From Citrobacter sedlakii NBRC 105722 (GTDB lineage: Bacteria > Pseudomonadota > Gammaproteobacteria > Enterobacterales > Enterobacteriaceae), in assembly GCF_000759835.1 (NCBI RefSeq), contig NZ_BBNB01000001.1, positions 744,001 through 808,000 of the forward strand: a stretch of 64,000 nucleotides of DNA, given 5' to 3'. Below, piece after piece: positions 31,016-39,854 of this stretch. The first letter of the stretch is position 1. Every line of letters begins with the position of its first letter. The notes below the pieces were generated by a model. The model saw only the letters and a program-made list of their open reading frames with translations, made no database searches and had not been told where the DNA came from. The translations under genes were made by a program, and so were the position numbers.

Positions 31016-31762
31016 CTACTCCTCGCAAACAAAGACATATAAATCGCTACGGCAATAGCTAATACTGTACTCAATGGGCCGCTGCTGCTGGTCGAGCGCG
31101 ACCTGTTTAATGACCAGCACGGGGATTTTAGCATCCAGCTGAATATGCGACTGGAATTCGGCGTCCGGCATTTTTGCGCTCACCCGTGAGCGGGTTCGCT
31201 GCGGATGAATATGCTGACTACGGAAATAATCATATAATGATACGCCGATATCATCCGCATCATGAATAAGATGCGCAGGCACCCAGGATTCCTCGATGGA
31301 TACCGCCTCTTCATCAACATAGCGGATCCGCTTAAGTAAAAAGACGTCGCTTCCGGTTTCGACCGCCAGCTGTTGCGCCACGTCATCCGGGCATTTTACC
31401 ACCCGCTTGTTGACCCACAGGGTGTCCGGTTTTTTCCCGCGCAGGACCACCTGCTGAGAGAAACCGCGCGCCTCTTTCAGGGAGTACTCAAAAATGTTGT
31501 TAATTTGCGTACCGTACCCACGCGCGCGCGTCACCACGCCTTCATCCTCAAGCGCCTGCATCGCCTTGCGCACCGTTATGCGCGAAACGCCGGTCAACTG
31601 ACTCAGATCGCGCTCGCCGGGCAGAATATTGCCATGCTCCAGCACGCCGCTGCGCACGGCGTTTTTTACCGTTTCGGCGAACTTAATGTACAACGGTGTA
31701 TTGTCCACCGCTGCGATACGTTCGTTGAGCTGTGCGATAAGCCGGGTATGCGCTTGTTCCAT
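31016..31762 (-). CDS. yegW: YegW, GntR/HutC-family transcriptional regulator
   Basis: 248 residues from the ATG at 31762 (MEQAHTRLIAQ), the E. coli YegW length. The frame stays open far upstream into thiD but without conservation. An N-terminal GntR winged helix (about 15-80; GERDLSQLTGVSRITVRKAMQ) is followed by a C-terminal UTRA effector domain (about 100-240). UTRA domains usually bind sugars or sugar phosphates. It faces the yegTUV operon and is the obvious candidate regulator, though that is not shown here. It lies 41 bases downstream of thiD on the same strand. Confidence 0.94.
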   Translation of the reverse strand: MEQAHTRLIAQLNERIAAVDNTPLYIKFAETVKNAVRSGVLEHGNILPGERDLSQLTGVSRITVRKAMQALEDEGVVTRARGYGTQINNIFEYSLKEARGFSQQVVLRGKKPDTLWVNKRVVKCPDDVAQQLAVETGSDVFLLKRIRYVDEEAVSIEESWVPAHLIHDADDIGVSLYDYFRSQHIHPQRTRSRVSAKMPDAEFQSHIQLDAKIPVLVIKQVALDQQQRPIEYSISYCRSDLYVFVCEE

Positions 31763-31803
31763 GGACGTTTTTCCTGACAGCAAGTCTTTTGCCAGTATAT
31801 ACG

Positions 31804-32604
31804 CTACCACCAGGCATGGAAATGATGAACCGGCCCAATCCCCTCCCCAACTTCCAGCGTATCCGCCTGGGCCAGCGCCGCAGAAAGCCAGCTTTTCGCC
31901 TCCTGCACCGTTTCGGTCCAGTCGGTATGGCGCGGGCGCAGCGCCGCGAGCGCCGCAGAGAGCGTACAGCCCGTACCGTGGGTATTTTTGGTCATCACCC
32001 GCGGCGCGGTAAAACGCTGCTCGCCCGTCGGCGTAAACAGCCAGTCCGGGCTTTGCGTATCGTCCAGATGCCCGCCCTTCATCAGCACCGCGCCACATCC
32101 CAGCGCCAGCAACGCACGTCCCTGCTCCAGCATCTCTTTTTCCGTACGGGCATGCGGACATGACAGAAGCGCCGCGGCCTCGGGCAGATTGGGCGTAATC
32201 AGCGAAACCTGCGGCAGTAAACGCGTCCGCAGGGTGGCGACAGCCGAAGGCGATAGCAGCGGATCGCCGCTTTTCGCCAGCATAACCGTATCCAGCACCA
32301 CATTTTTCACCTGATGGCGCCGAAGACGTTCAGCTACCGCTTCCACAATATCGGTTTCGGCGAGCATACCGATTTTGGTGGTATCGATACGCACATCGCT
32401 GAACACGGAGTCCAGCTGTGCGGCGACAAAATCAGGCTCAATACGATAAACCGACTGCACGCCACGGGTGTTTTGCGCCACCAGCGCGGTGATGACCGAG
32501 CAACCATACGCGCCAAGCGCAGAAAAGGTTTTCAGATCGGCCTGAATGCCCGCGCCGCCGCTGGGGTCCGTCCCGGCGATAGTTAATGCGTTGATCCGTT
32601 TCAT
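31804..32604 (-). CDS. thiD: Hydroxymethylpyrimidine (phosphate) kinase
   Basis: Phosphorylates HMP and HMP-phosphate to HMP-PP for thiamine synthesis. From the ATG at 32604 ([17 protein letters not shown]) it has 266 residues, identical in length to E. coli ThiD. The ribokinase-like motifs [18 protein letters not shown] and [16 protein letters not shown] are intact. The start overlaps the thiM stop by four bases, so both are translated from the riboswitch-controlled transcript. Confidence 0.97.
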   Translation of the reverse strand: MKRINALTIAGTDPSGGAGIQADLKTFSALGAYGCSVITALVAQNTRGVQSVYRIEPDFVAAQLDSVFSDVRIDTTKIGMLAETDIVEAVAERLRRHQVKNVVLDTVMLAKSGDPLLSPSAVATLRTRLLPQVSLITPNLPEAAALLSCPHARTEKEMLEQGRALLALGCGAVLMKGGHLDDTQSPDWLFTPTGEQRFTAPRVMTKNTHGTGCTLSAALAALRPRHTDWTETVQEAKSWLSAALAQADTLEVGEGIGPVHHFHAWW

Positions 32605-33389
32605 GCCAGCGCCTCCTGGTCGAGTTGATACAGCGCGTCGAGGAATGCCGGGATAAAACTCCCCGGGCCGCGACAGATTTCGCTGGCACGTTGTCCGGCG
32701 CGTTTCATCCACCAGCAGGCGGATGCGACATTTTCTGTCCGACTGCCCGGCAGCGCGCAGACAGCCGCCACTGCTGCCGAGAGCGCGCAGCCGGTGCCCA
32801 CAACGCGGGCCATTAACGGATCGCCGCCGACGACGATCAGGGTACGTTCGCCATCGGTGACATAATCTATTTCCCCGGTGACCACGACAACGGCCCCCAC
32901 CCTTAAGGCCAGCCGCTTCGCCGCGGGCAACGCAGCGGCGGCAGCGTCGGTGGTATCCACACCGCGACCGCCGGCTCGCTCACCGGCTAAGGCGAGAATT
33001 TCAGAGGCATTGCCGCGAATGGCGGCGGGTTTCAGGTTCAATATGTCCAGGCAGAACTCACGGCGATAGTCGAGCGCTCCCACCGCGACGGGGTCGAGCG
33101 TCCACGGCGTATGCGCGCTGTTCGCCCGTTCAACCGCCGCCCGCATCGCTACTGCGCGCGGCTGGGTTAGCGTACCGACGTTGATCAACAGCGCGCTGGC
33201 AATGGCGGCAAACTGACACGCTTCGTCAGGTTCAATCACCATGGCGGGGGAAGCGCCGAGCGCCAGCAGCGTATTGGCGGTAAAGCTCTGAACCACATCA
33301 TTGGTCATGCAGTGGGTTAACGGAGAGTGTTGTCGAAAATGTTGCAGAGTACGCACCGCAAGTGCGGGGCTGAGCAGGTCAGGCTGCAT
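32601..33389 (-). CDS. thiM: Hydroxyethylthiazole kinase
   Basis: Phosphorylates the thiazole moiety of thiamine in salvage. It has 262 residues from the ATG at 33389 ([12 protein letters not shown]); the earlier start at 33422 would enter the riboswitch-to-SD segment and is rejected. The motifs [20 protein letters not shown] and [15 protein letters not shown] are intact. It is first in thiMD, 45 bases below a TPP aptamer, so it should be repressed by thiamine pyrophosphate. Confidence 0.97.
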   Translation of the reverse strand: MQPDLLSPALAVRTLQHFRQHSPLTHCMTNDVVQSFTANTLLALGASPAMVIEPDEACQFAAIASALLINVGTLTQPRAVAMRAAVERANSAHTPWTLDPVAVGALDYRREFCLDILNLKPAAIRGNASEILALAGERAGGRGVDTTDAAAAALPAAKRLALRVGAVVVVTGEIDYVTDGERTLIVVGGDPLMARVVGTGCALSAAVAAVCALPGSRTENVASACWWMKRAGQRASEICRGPGSFIPAFLDALYQLDQEALA

Positions 33390-33433
33390 AGTTACGCTCC
33401 TGCCCGCGCGAAGAAGGGACACGAGCAGTGTCT

Positions 33434-33511
33434 GACTTCCCTACGCTGGCATTATCCAGATCAGGTGGTACGGGTATTTCTCAGCCTTCGCGTGGAAGGG
33501 CACCCCGAGTC
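33434..33511 (-). promoter_or_regulatory. TPP riboswitch (THI element) of thiMD
   Basis: Read on the minus strand the 78 bases begin GACTCGGGGTGCCC and end GCGTAGGGAAGTC, pairing to form the P1 stem. They contain the invariant CTGAGA (in GGCTGAGAAATACCC) and ACCTGATCTGGATAATGCC segments of the TPP aptamer. As in E. coli thiM, TPP binding should hide the thiM ribosome binding site about 45 bases downstream. Confidence 0.97.
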
Positions 33512-33742
33512 AATGTGCATAAATGCGTTATGCAAGGTTAAAAGGGTAAGGTAAGCCTCTGCGCTTTGCAAGATGGTTTTAAACTGGAGGCAGGAAGGAG
33601 AAGAATCACCTTATATCAGATTATTTTCCCCGTCGCCGCCTCCTGTTCTCAAATAACCCACGCTAATTATTTACGCAATCGCCACATTAACGTAATGTCA
33701 TCATTTTATTTTTTGGCATTTATTTTCCAGGAGGCATTTCAT

Positions 33743-33811
33743 ATGATCTGCATCAACGTCATGCGGGCTTATTTAAAACATAGTCTTTATATTCAACAGG
33801 CCGATTGCTGA
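33743..33811 (+). CDS. Possible 22-residue small protein with a strong ribosome binding site
   Basis: A perfect AGGAGG (33729-33734) stands eight bases before ATG 33743, which opens a 22-codon frame ending in TGA. The product starts MICINVMRAYLKHSLY and ends QQADC, with no transmembrane helix or known motif. It lies in AT-rich DNA between the divergently transcribed thiM leader and a lipoprotein gene. Only the spacing and strength of the ribosome binding site support it. Confidence 0.3.
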   Translation: MICINVMRAYLKHSLYIQQADC

Positions 33812-33919
33812 CATTAATACAATGTCTCTCTCATTCCGCGCTTGATTCCAAATTCAGTCTGGCCAACGTGTACGTTAATTACCTTGAAAGACTTAAAATT
33901 TTTAATTTTGCAGGTCAGT

Positions 33920-34000
33920 ATGTATTTTCTGTTTCTGCTTTGTGGCTTTTTCGCCGGGGCGATGTACGCCCAGCGACTAAGCTTTTGTGTATGGGGTTAA
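33920..34000 (+). CDS. Possible 26-residue hydrophobic small protein
   Basis: ATG 33920 opens a frame whose first 17 residues, MYFLFLLCGFFAGAMYA, form a compact hydrophobic segment; it ends after RLSFCVWG at a TAA. An AGG lies five bases before the start. The stop is 16 bases before the likely GTG start of the lipoprotein gene, so the two could be co-translated. No homologue is recognised. It may be a membrane microprotein or chance. Confidence 0.3.
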   Translation: MYFLFLLCGFFAGAMYAQRLSFCVWG

Positions 34001-34016
34001 ATGTAATGGTGATGAT

Positions 34017-34412
34017 GTGAAAAACGTAACGAGGTTATGTCTGATTCCTGTTGTCGTCGCGCTGGCGGCATGTGCGTCGCCAGCCGACAGCATGGCAAAA
34101 CACGGTGGGCAAAAAAATGTTAACGATATAGCGCAACATGCACAGGCAGCGAACGCCAGTCATGTTGCCGATCCATTGCGAATGGCAGAATTCAGCGGGC
34201 CGGGGATTAACGCCAGTATTAACAACGGATTTACCGTTGCGCATATTAATCACAAAAAAGCGACCGTCAAACGCGTCAATGCCGCTTACTACGAAGTCAG
34301 CGGTAACGGATATATCCTCTCCATCTCGCTTAATGATAAAGGGGTTGAAACGGCCTCTTACACTAAAGCGCATAGCCGCGTACACGGTATCCTTCAGGTG
34401 GTGCAGAAATAA
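34017..34412 (+). CDS. Putative lipoprotein of unknown function
   Basis: 131 residues from a GTG at 34017, chosen because it begins the lipoprotein signal peptide MKNVTRLCLIPVVVALAAC, with a lipobox ending in Cys19. GGTGA lies just upstream. The mature part (about 110 residues) has no transmembrane helix and no motif I recognise. It contains short beta-like stretches such as AAYYEVSGNGYILSISLNDKG. It occupies the place where E. coli has rcnR-rcnA, ahead of rcnB. A GC hairpin (about 34417-34440) follows the stop. An earlier GTG at 33987 would destroy the signal peptide. Confidence 0.7.
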   Translation: MKNVTRLCLIPVVVALAACASPADSMAKHGGQKNVNDIAQHAQAANASHVADPLRMAEFSGPGINASINNGFTVAHINHKKATVKRVNAAYYEVSGNGYILSISLNDKGVETASYTKAHSRVHGILQVVQK

Positions 34413-34655
34413 CCATCCCCCCGCCCGGCGCGGGGTTATCCTCGAACGCTTTCCTCCAGTCAGTCTGTTCAGATAAGACATATCTCATGTCGCAATGAGA
34501 TGCGGCGGAAGTAATCTCTGTTTGTGAAACGCCGGAGAGGAAGGTTACAATTTTTACTCAATTGCCGGGAATCTCACAAAAAGGCGCTTGCCTGACCTGG
34601 CTCTGCGGTTGAATCATGTACGACCTTGATGGATAACCCGAAGAGTGGAGTGTGT

Positions 34656-34988
34656 ATGGGTATAAAAAATACTATGTTGCTGGGCGCATTGCTGCTCGCT
34701 TCCAGCGCGGTCTGGGCCGCACCTGCTACAACCGTCGCCGCAAAGGGGATTGATCAATATGAGCTCAGCAGCTTCGTGGCTGACTTCACCCATTTTAAAC
34801 CCGGCGATACGGTTCCCGAGATGTACCGCACCGATGAGTACAACATCAAACAGTGGAAATTACGTAATCTGCCCGCGCCCGATGCCGGAACCCACTGGAC
34901 CTACATGGGCGGCGCGTATGTGCTGATCAACGACGCTGACGGAAAGATCATTAAAGCCTACGACGGCGAAATTTTTTATCATCGGTGA
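34656..34988 (+). CDS. rcnB: RcnB, periplasmic nickel/cobalt homeostasis protein
   Basis: 110 residues from ATG 34656 (MGIKNTMLLGALLLASSAVWA). The N-terminus is a Sec signal peptide ending near Ala21-Ala22. The mature part contains the RcnB signature: YELSSFVADFTHFKPGDTVP, YNIKQWKLRNLPAPDAGTHW and IKAYDGEIFYHR. In E. coli RcnB (YohN) limits cobalt and nickel loss with the RcnA exporter. Here neither rcnA nor its repressor rcnR is next to it. Confidence 0.93.
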   Translation: MGIKNTMLLGALLLASSAVWAAPATTVAAKGIDQYELSSFVADFTHFKPGDTVPEMYRTDEYNIKQWKLRNLPAPDAGTHWTYMGGAYVLINDADGKIIKAYDGEIFYHR

Positions 34989-34996
34989 CGCTATAC

Positions 34997-35018
34997 GCAC
35001 TCTCCTCCAGGAGAGTGC
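34997..35018. terminator. Hairpin between rcnB and yehA
   Basis: GCACTCTCCT (34997-35006) and AGGAGAGTGC (35009-35018) form a perfect ten-base palindrome just after the rcnB stop and 14 bases before the convergent yehA stop. No T tract follows on either strand, so intrinsic termination is only probable. Confidence 0.45.
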
Positions 35019-35031
35019 GGCAAGAAGATGC

Positions 35032-36054
35032 TCAGTTATAAGTCACAATGATTAACGCTTTGGATTGCAAGGCGCCTGCTTTAACTTTTTTGGGATCAAT
35101 TACGTAGTAGGTGGCAAAAACAGGAATGGATTCTACCACGTTGACGGCGCTGCCTTTGCTAAACGTTTTGAACGTACTGTTTAGTGTGGTCCCTTTATTT
35201 ATTTTGAGCGGTTGATGACCGGCATCCCTGAGTATAAATCCTACCCCGTTTTCTGTATCGGGGGTCAGTACTGCTTCATTTTCATCCCAGACAAAGTCGC
35301 TTCGCAGATTGACGGAAATCTGCCGGGATGCCAACGCCGCGTTACGCACCTGGTTTTTACAGTCTAAGAGAATATCGCCTTGTTGCATAAATTCATTCAC
35401 TTCTCCTTTAGCACGAAGTTTGCTTACAGGGATCGGATCCAACGAAATAGTTAAATTTTGCGGGGCACAGGTGGTTTCTTTCCGATGATACGTTATTGTT
35501 AAATTAGACTTATAAACTCCCTGTCCATTCAGCGAAGCTAAAATTCCGGCTATACACTCACGATTACCCAGACACGCAAGGTACCGTAAACCGATGTATA
35601 ACCATTCCCCTAAACTTCTTTGATTTGTTGCACCTGACAATACGGCGATATTATCTATTGTGGCAGAGTAACCCCCCTGCGCAGAATACGTCACAGCTTC
35701 CGTGGTATTTATTTCAGATAGCGTAATTTTAAAAGGCGAATCGATTACACCATTTTTGTTACGCATACTTATCGAAGCACTGCTTTGCCATTCCACTTTC
35801 ACTTTCAATTTAACGCTATCATTTGGACCCATGCCTATAATATGTTCAGATGCTTCTAATTTAGAGACGGTATCATTACCAGTACAGTTAGTATCAGTAA
35901 AAGTGTTAGCAATAATAACTGTCTCCTCACCGCCCAGCATCAGGCTATCGGAAATAATAGTATAATCTTTGGCATTCGTTATTGTCGCACTGCATGCTGC
36001 ATAACCAAACTGAGACAATAACGACAACATAAACAAAAATAACAGTCTTTTCAT
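35032..36054 (-). CDS. yehA: YehA-like fimbrial tip protein / adhesin
   Basis: 340 residues with a Sec signal peptide (MKRLLFLFMLSLLSQFGYA). The last gene of a four-gene chaperone-usher operon and much larger than a pilin, so a two-domain tip adhesin is the likely role. The C-terminal part (from about residue 190, CAPQNLTISLDPIPVSKLRA) resembles a pilin domain with a cysteine and a terminal beta strand (ALQSKALIIVTYN). The position and size match E. coli YehA and Salmonella StcD. The receptor is unknown. Codon use is visibly more AT-rich than in the flanking backbone genes. Confidence 0.8.
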   Translation of the reverse strand: MKRLLFLFMLSLLSQFGYAACSATITNAKDYTIISDSLMLGGEETVIIANTFTDTNCTGNDTVSKLEASEHIIGMGPNDSVKLKVKVEWQSSASISMRNKNGVIDSPFKITLSEINTTEAVTYSAQGGYSATIDNIAVLSGATNQRSLGEWLYIGLRYLACLGNRECIAGILASLNGQGVYKSNLTITYHRKETTCAPQNLTISLDPIPVSKLRAKGEVNEFMQQGDILLDCKNQVRNAALASRQISVNLRSDFVWDENEAVLTPDTENGVGFILRDAGHQPLKINKGTTLNSTFKTFSKGSAVNVVESIPVFATYYVIDPKKVKAGALQSKALIIVTYN

Positions 36055-36069
36055 AGCATCACCTGAGTA

Positions 36070-38556
36070 TTAACGACAAATATAAATGTTGTTTTCATCT
36101 ATCTGCTTATCAAATGTGATCTGACAGAAAAGACCTTGTTGTTTATCTGTAGCGATTTTAACCCACGAGGGGACGGTTTCAGTACGAATGAATATCCGGC
36201 TTCCCTGACCTACCAGCCCAACATTATTTCCGTGATGATCTTCAACCTCATACCCAAAGGGTAACGGTTCGCCATTTAGACGCCGGGCCTGAAAATAAAA
36301 CGGTTTACTTTTTTCCGTATCAAATACCATTAACACGACTGCCCCACGGTAAGGTACAGTGACTTTCCGGTTACCCACCAGGGCGACCTCACTGTCAGTA
36401 TCAGAGACGTCCAGTGAAATGAAATTTTGCCGATAGGGGGTTAATGCTTCATAGACAGCGTAACCCTTCGCATTGGTGCGTAAATATGATCGTCCCTGCA
36501 CGGTCGCATCGTTAAGGTGCGGCGCCTTAATAATCGCAATAGTATCATTAAGGCGCGGCGCTAAATGGACGCCGTCGGACCAGGCCACTAGCCCCCCCTG
36601 GATATTACCGCCAACCTGATGATAATGACTGGACTGGCTGTAACTGCCTGCGACGGTCGCTAACGGTGTATTCCAGGTTAGCGCTCCGCCAAATGTCGTT
36701 TGGTGCTCCTGCCGCTGATTGCTTAGATTCGTGGTGTAATTAAACTGATCGCGTTGGCCAAAGGTACCACTTAAGCTGGCGTTATTCGACGCATAACCTT
36801 TTTCGTCAAAGGTGGTGGAATTCGAAAAATGGCTTTCGCGATGCACGCCAGACCCCGCTTCTCCCCACGAAAAAGGGACTGAGAAATAGAGATTAAAACG
36901 TTTGTCTTCCCGGTTGTTACTGTCATACGTCTGAGTGGCGGATAAGGTAAAGCTCACGCGTTGCCATGCGGTGCTGTAACTTAACTGGTAGTCCTTTCCA
37001 CTACCGCTACGTCCCCAATAGTCTCGCCATAACGCGCTGGCGGTAAAATAACCCCAGCCATCCGGCAAAGACTGGTTGATATTGAGCGTGAACGTATTTT
37101 TACGCCCAAAATCATTTTTGTAATAGTCTGCAATATCATATATATCATCCTCATCACGTTGATAGTGATCCCGATTATTGGCCCAAATATGATCGTTAAA
37201 AGACCGATAGTTACGTGATGAATAACGATAAGCCGCAAGAGAAAAATGGGTAGCCGACTGCGGTAAATATTTATTCCAGGCGACCTGGTAGCTTTGCCCG
37301 TCCAATGCATCGCCATTGTCCTGCTTGCTATACGAGAGTGTTCCGTCGACTGAGACCGCACCAATAAATGTATTCCACCCTGACCCAAGGGTGAACGAGC
37401 GATAATCGTTGGCAAGTATTGTTCCGCCATATAGCGTCAACAGGTTATTGATCCCGTACTGGTAGGTTCCTTGCAAAAAATCGGTTTGCTCGGATGCTCC
37501 CTCAATATCACTTTTCCCGGCGACAAATTCATACTTCGCCACGCCTGGTTGAACCATATTGGTAACCGAAGAATAAGGAACGATATAACGAGAAACGGAA
37601 CCATTTGTCTCTTTAACGCTCACGTCAAGATCGGCGCCGCCCCCGGCGAGCTGAAGATCCTCAAACATAAAAGGCCCCGGGGGCACTTCTTTTTGATAGA
37701 CAATAAAGCCGTTTTGCTCAATCGTTACCAATGCATTGCTTTGCGCTACACCACGTACAACCGGAGCGAAATTTTGCTTAGAATGCGGCAACATCTGCAT
37801 ATCCCGCCAGAAGCGTACGCCGCGAAAGCGTACCGTTTCGAACATATCCCCGCTGCTGTACTGCTCGCCAATTCGCATCGTTCCCATCACCGAAGGGAAA
37901 TCACGCTCCAGATATAAGGTATTGCTTTGCCATTTGCCTTTCGCGTTCTCGTTTTTGGAAAAATTCGCGTTTGAATGTAATTGCCAGCCCAGTAGATTTA
38001 CCCCACTGACAAAGTTCGCGTACGTATTTTTCTCGCTGCCACCCTTTTTATAATGGCTATAATATTCACTGGCATAGTAAGAGGTATAAAAAGCGTTAAT
38101 CCCGCGATCCCATGTTTCCGGCGGCGAATACCCAGCTTCATATTCCAGCACAAACGCCTGCGGCACACTAAGATAAAGGTTAAAAGAACCCGTATCATAG
38201 AATACGCTACCACCTTGCACCACACTATTGAGAGGAACGCAGTCGTTTCTTAAACTTTCAACTGGAGACGGATATTTGATTCCCAGGCTGGCGATCAGTT
38301 CCCGGTGAATGCAGGTATTTTCCGTCTTATCCTGAATGTCAATATTATAAGTACCGCGCCACTCTTTATTGACATAGACATCCATCTCATAGACCCCGGC
38401 CATAGGTTTATTACTGTCGATCTGATATCGGGATACTTTTTCGCCTTTTATTCCGCCGAACATAAAATGCGTATCGAATGATTCTTCTTCTGCCCAAGCG
38501 GGCGAAATGAGCAATGCTGAAAGTATCGACAGAGTGATGGTGTTAAACTTTTCCAT
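36070..38556 (-). CDS. yehB: Fimbrial outer-membrane usher (YehB/StcC-like)
   Basis: 828 residues, the E. coli YehB size, with a signal peptide (MEKFNTITLSILSALLISPAWA). The order is the usher N-terminal domain that binds chaperone-subunit complexes (about 28-170), the 24-strand beta-barrel with its plug (about 190-680; PGPFMFEDLQLAGGGADLDVSV marks the conserved part), and the C-terminal domains (LPFGYEVEDHHGNNVGLVGQ). The last residues hold a Cys pair (FCQITFD ... IYICR). It lies between the chaperone and adhesin genes with short gaps. Confidence 0.92.
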   Translation of the reverse strand: MEKFNTITLSILSALLISPAWAEEESFDTHFMFGGIKGEKVSRYQIDSNKPMAGVYEMDVYVNKEWRGTYNIDIQDKTENTCIHRELIASLGIKYPSPVESLRNDCVPLNSVVQGGSVFYDTGSFNLYLSVPQAFVLEYEAGYSPPETWDRGINAFYTSYYASEYYSHYKKGGSEKNTYANFVSGVNLLGWQLHSNANFSKNENAKGKWQSNTLYLERDFPSVMGTMRIGEQYSSGDMFETVRFRGVRFWRDMQMLPHSKQNFAPVVRGVAQSNALVTIEQNGFIVYQKEVPPGPFMFEDLQLAGGGADLDVSVKETNGSVSRYIVPYSSVTNMVQPGVAKYEFVAGKSDIEGASEQTDFLQGTYQYGINNLLTLYGGTILANDYRSFTLGSGWNTFIGAVSVDGTLSYSKQDNGDALDGQSYQVAWNKYLPQSATHFSLAAYRYSSRNYRSFNDHIWANNRDHYQRDEDDIYDIADYYKNDFGRKNTFTLNINQSLPDGWGYFTASALWRDYWGRSGSGKDYQLSYSTAWQRVSFTLSATQTYDSNNREDKRFNLYFSVPFSWGEAGSGVHRESHFSNSTTFDEKGYASNNASLSGTFGQRDQFNYTTNLSNQRQEHQTTFGGALTWNTPLATVAGSYSQSSHYHQVGGNIQGGLVAWSDGVHLAPRLNDTIAIIKAPHLNDATVQGRSYLRTNAKGYAVYEALTPYRQNFISLDVSDTDSEVALVGNRKVTVPYRGAVVLMVFDTEKSKPFYFQARRLNGEPLPFGYEVEDHHGNNVGLVGQGSRIFIRTETVPSWVKIATDKQQGLFCQITFDKQIDENNIYICR

Positions 38557-38584
38557 TACCTATCCTTAGATGTTATTTCCATTT

Positions 38585-39265
38585 TTAATTTATTGCTTTT
38601 ATTGATTCACTCAAATAATTTCCTGAATCATCGATTAACGTCACGGTAAAGTCATTCGCAATTGACGTGCAAGTTATTGCCTGGGACGTTCCTGGGGCAA
38701 GCAGCAGCGTTTGTTTGTTGACTCTATCTTTCGCTTTAATTTCCGGAATGGTAATCCAATTCGCTGAATTATTTTTTAGCTTTATCCCGGTATGCGTACG
38801 GATAATCTGCAAGCGAGAAAACGTATTTTTATCAACTCTCCTGATACCTTGTGGTCGGTAAATTAATTTTATTCGGTTTTGCAAAGCAAATTTAATGACA
38901 TTTTTATCTTTGCTGCTTTCTGAGTTTGGAGGAATATCCAGAACGTTCAGATAGAACATACTCTCACGATCCGACGGTAAATGATGAGCAAGCTGCTTAA
39001 TTTTCAGCTGCTGACCTGAATTGGTCGCGACCCTGATGACGGGCGGCGTCACCATAAAGGGAACATGTATTTTCTCCGGCGGCAGACTGGTATCGCCATC
39101 ATCTATCCATGCCTGAATCAGAGCGCTTCGCTTGTCATCATTCATTAATTGCACTGTAATATCTTTATTCTGTGCGGGATAAATAACGCGTGTTCCATAA
39201 ATATAAATGCCGCTCCACGCTGGCATAGCGGCGCAGACCAGCCATAACGCTATAATTCTTTTCAT
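38585..39265 (-). CDS. yehC: Fimbrial periplasmic chaperone (YehC/StcB-like)
   Basis: 226 residues with a signal peptide cut near MKRIIALWLVCAAMPAWS. The first immunoglobulin-like domain shows the PapD-family features: GTRVIYPAQNKDITVQLMN, IQAWIDDGD, PFMVTPPVIRV and the acceptor region RESMFYLNVLDIPP. It caps pilus subunits by donor-strand complementation and delivers them to the usher. The second domain follows from about residue 135. It lies about 55 bases downstream of the major subunit gene. Confidence 0.92.
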   Translation of the reverse strand: MKRIIALWLVCAAMPAWSGIYIYGTRVIYPAQNKDITVQLMNDDKRSALIQAWIDDGDTSLPPEKIHVPFMVTPPVIRVATNSGQQLKIKQLAHHLPSDRESMFYLNVLDIPPNSESSKDKNVIKFALQNRIKLIYRPQGIRRVDKNTFSRLQIIRTHTGIKLKNNSANWITIPEIKAKDRVNKQTLLLAPGTSQAITCTSIANDFTVTLIDDSGNYLSESIKAIN

Positions 39266-39320
39266 GGCAGTTAACCTTTTACATGTAAGGCAGGCGGCTA
39301 AATTTAGCCGCCCAAAATAT

Positions 39321-39854
39321 TTAGTCGGTCAGGACTGTCATCGTCAGAACGGATTCAACAGGGCCGGGAGTGACACTCGTTGTCACCGCCGCATAGCGGG
39401 CAAAAAATTTCATAGTATAAACGCCATTGACAGCATCATCTTTGTTGAGAGGGAAATTACCCGCTTCATCGGGTTTTACCTGGCTCCCATTAAGATAAAC
39501 CGCGAAACCGGCCCCATTATCGTCGGCGTTATTTCTGGTCACCTTTAACCCATCCACAAACTGTGAAGGGTTAAAACTTATACGCGGATTATTATTATCT
39601 GCACATTTAACTTGTAAGCTAACTTCCGGGCTTGTATATCCGCTGTAAACATCACCTGCGTTTAAACCCGTTAATCTGTCGGCACCGACCTGGGACAGTT
39701 CAATAGTCGCGTTATTTTCTCCTTCGAAAGTACAGGATGTTCCCACAATTTCGCCTTTGATTTTTAATTCCCCCATATCTTCATTTGCAGCAAACGCCCC
39801 TGCACTCATAAAAATACCCGACAGTACTGCAGCAGCAATAATAGAATTGTTCAT
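39321..39854 (-). CDS. yehD: Major fimbrial subunit (YehD/StcA-like)
   Basis: 177 residues with a clear signal peptide (MNNSIIAAAVLSGIFMSAGAFA). Pilin features are present: an N-terminal donor strand (ELKIKGEIVGTSCTFEG), a disulfide pair (Cys about 41 and Cys about 84), and a C-terminal beta strand (ESVLTMTVLTD). It is first in the operon. The signal peptide closely resembles that of E. coli YehD, but the mature part is quite different. This is typical of surface antigens, so the symbol is by position. Confidence 0.85.
   Translation of the reverse strand: MNNSIIAAAVLSGIFMSAGAFAANEDMGELKIKGEIVGTSCTFEGENNATIELSQVGADRLTGLNAGDVYSGYTSPEVSLQVKCADNNNPRISFNPSQFVDGLKVTRNNADDNGAGFAVYLNGSQVKPDEAGNFPLNKDDAVNGVYTMKFFARYAAVTTSVTPGPVESVLTMTVLTD

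Noticed and set aside
34413-34445. Strong terminator after the lipoprotein gene
   Set aside because: A GC hairpin is present but lacks a T tract; it is noted in the gene entry only.
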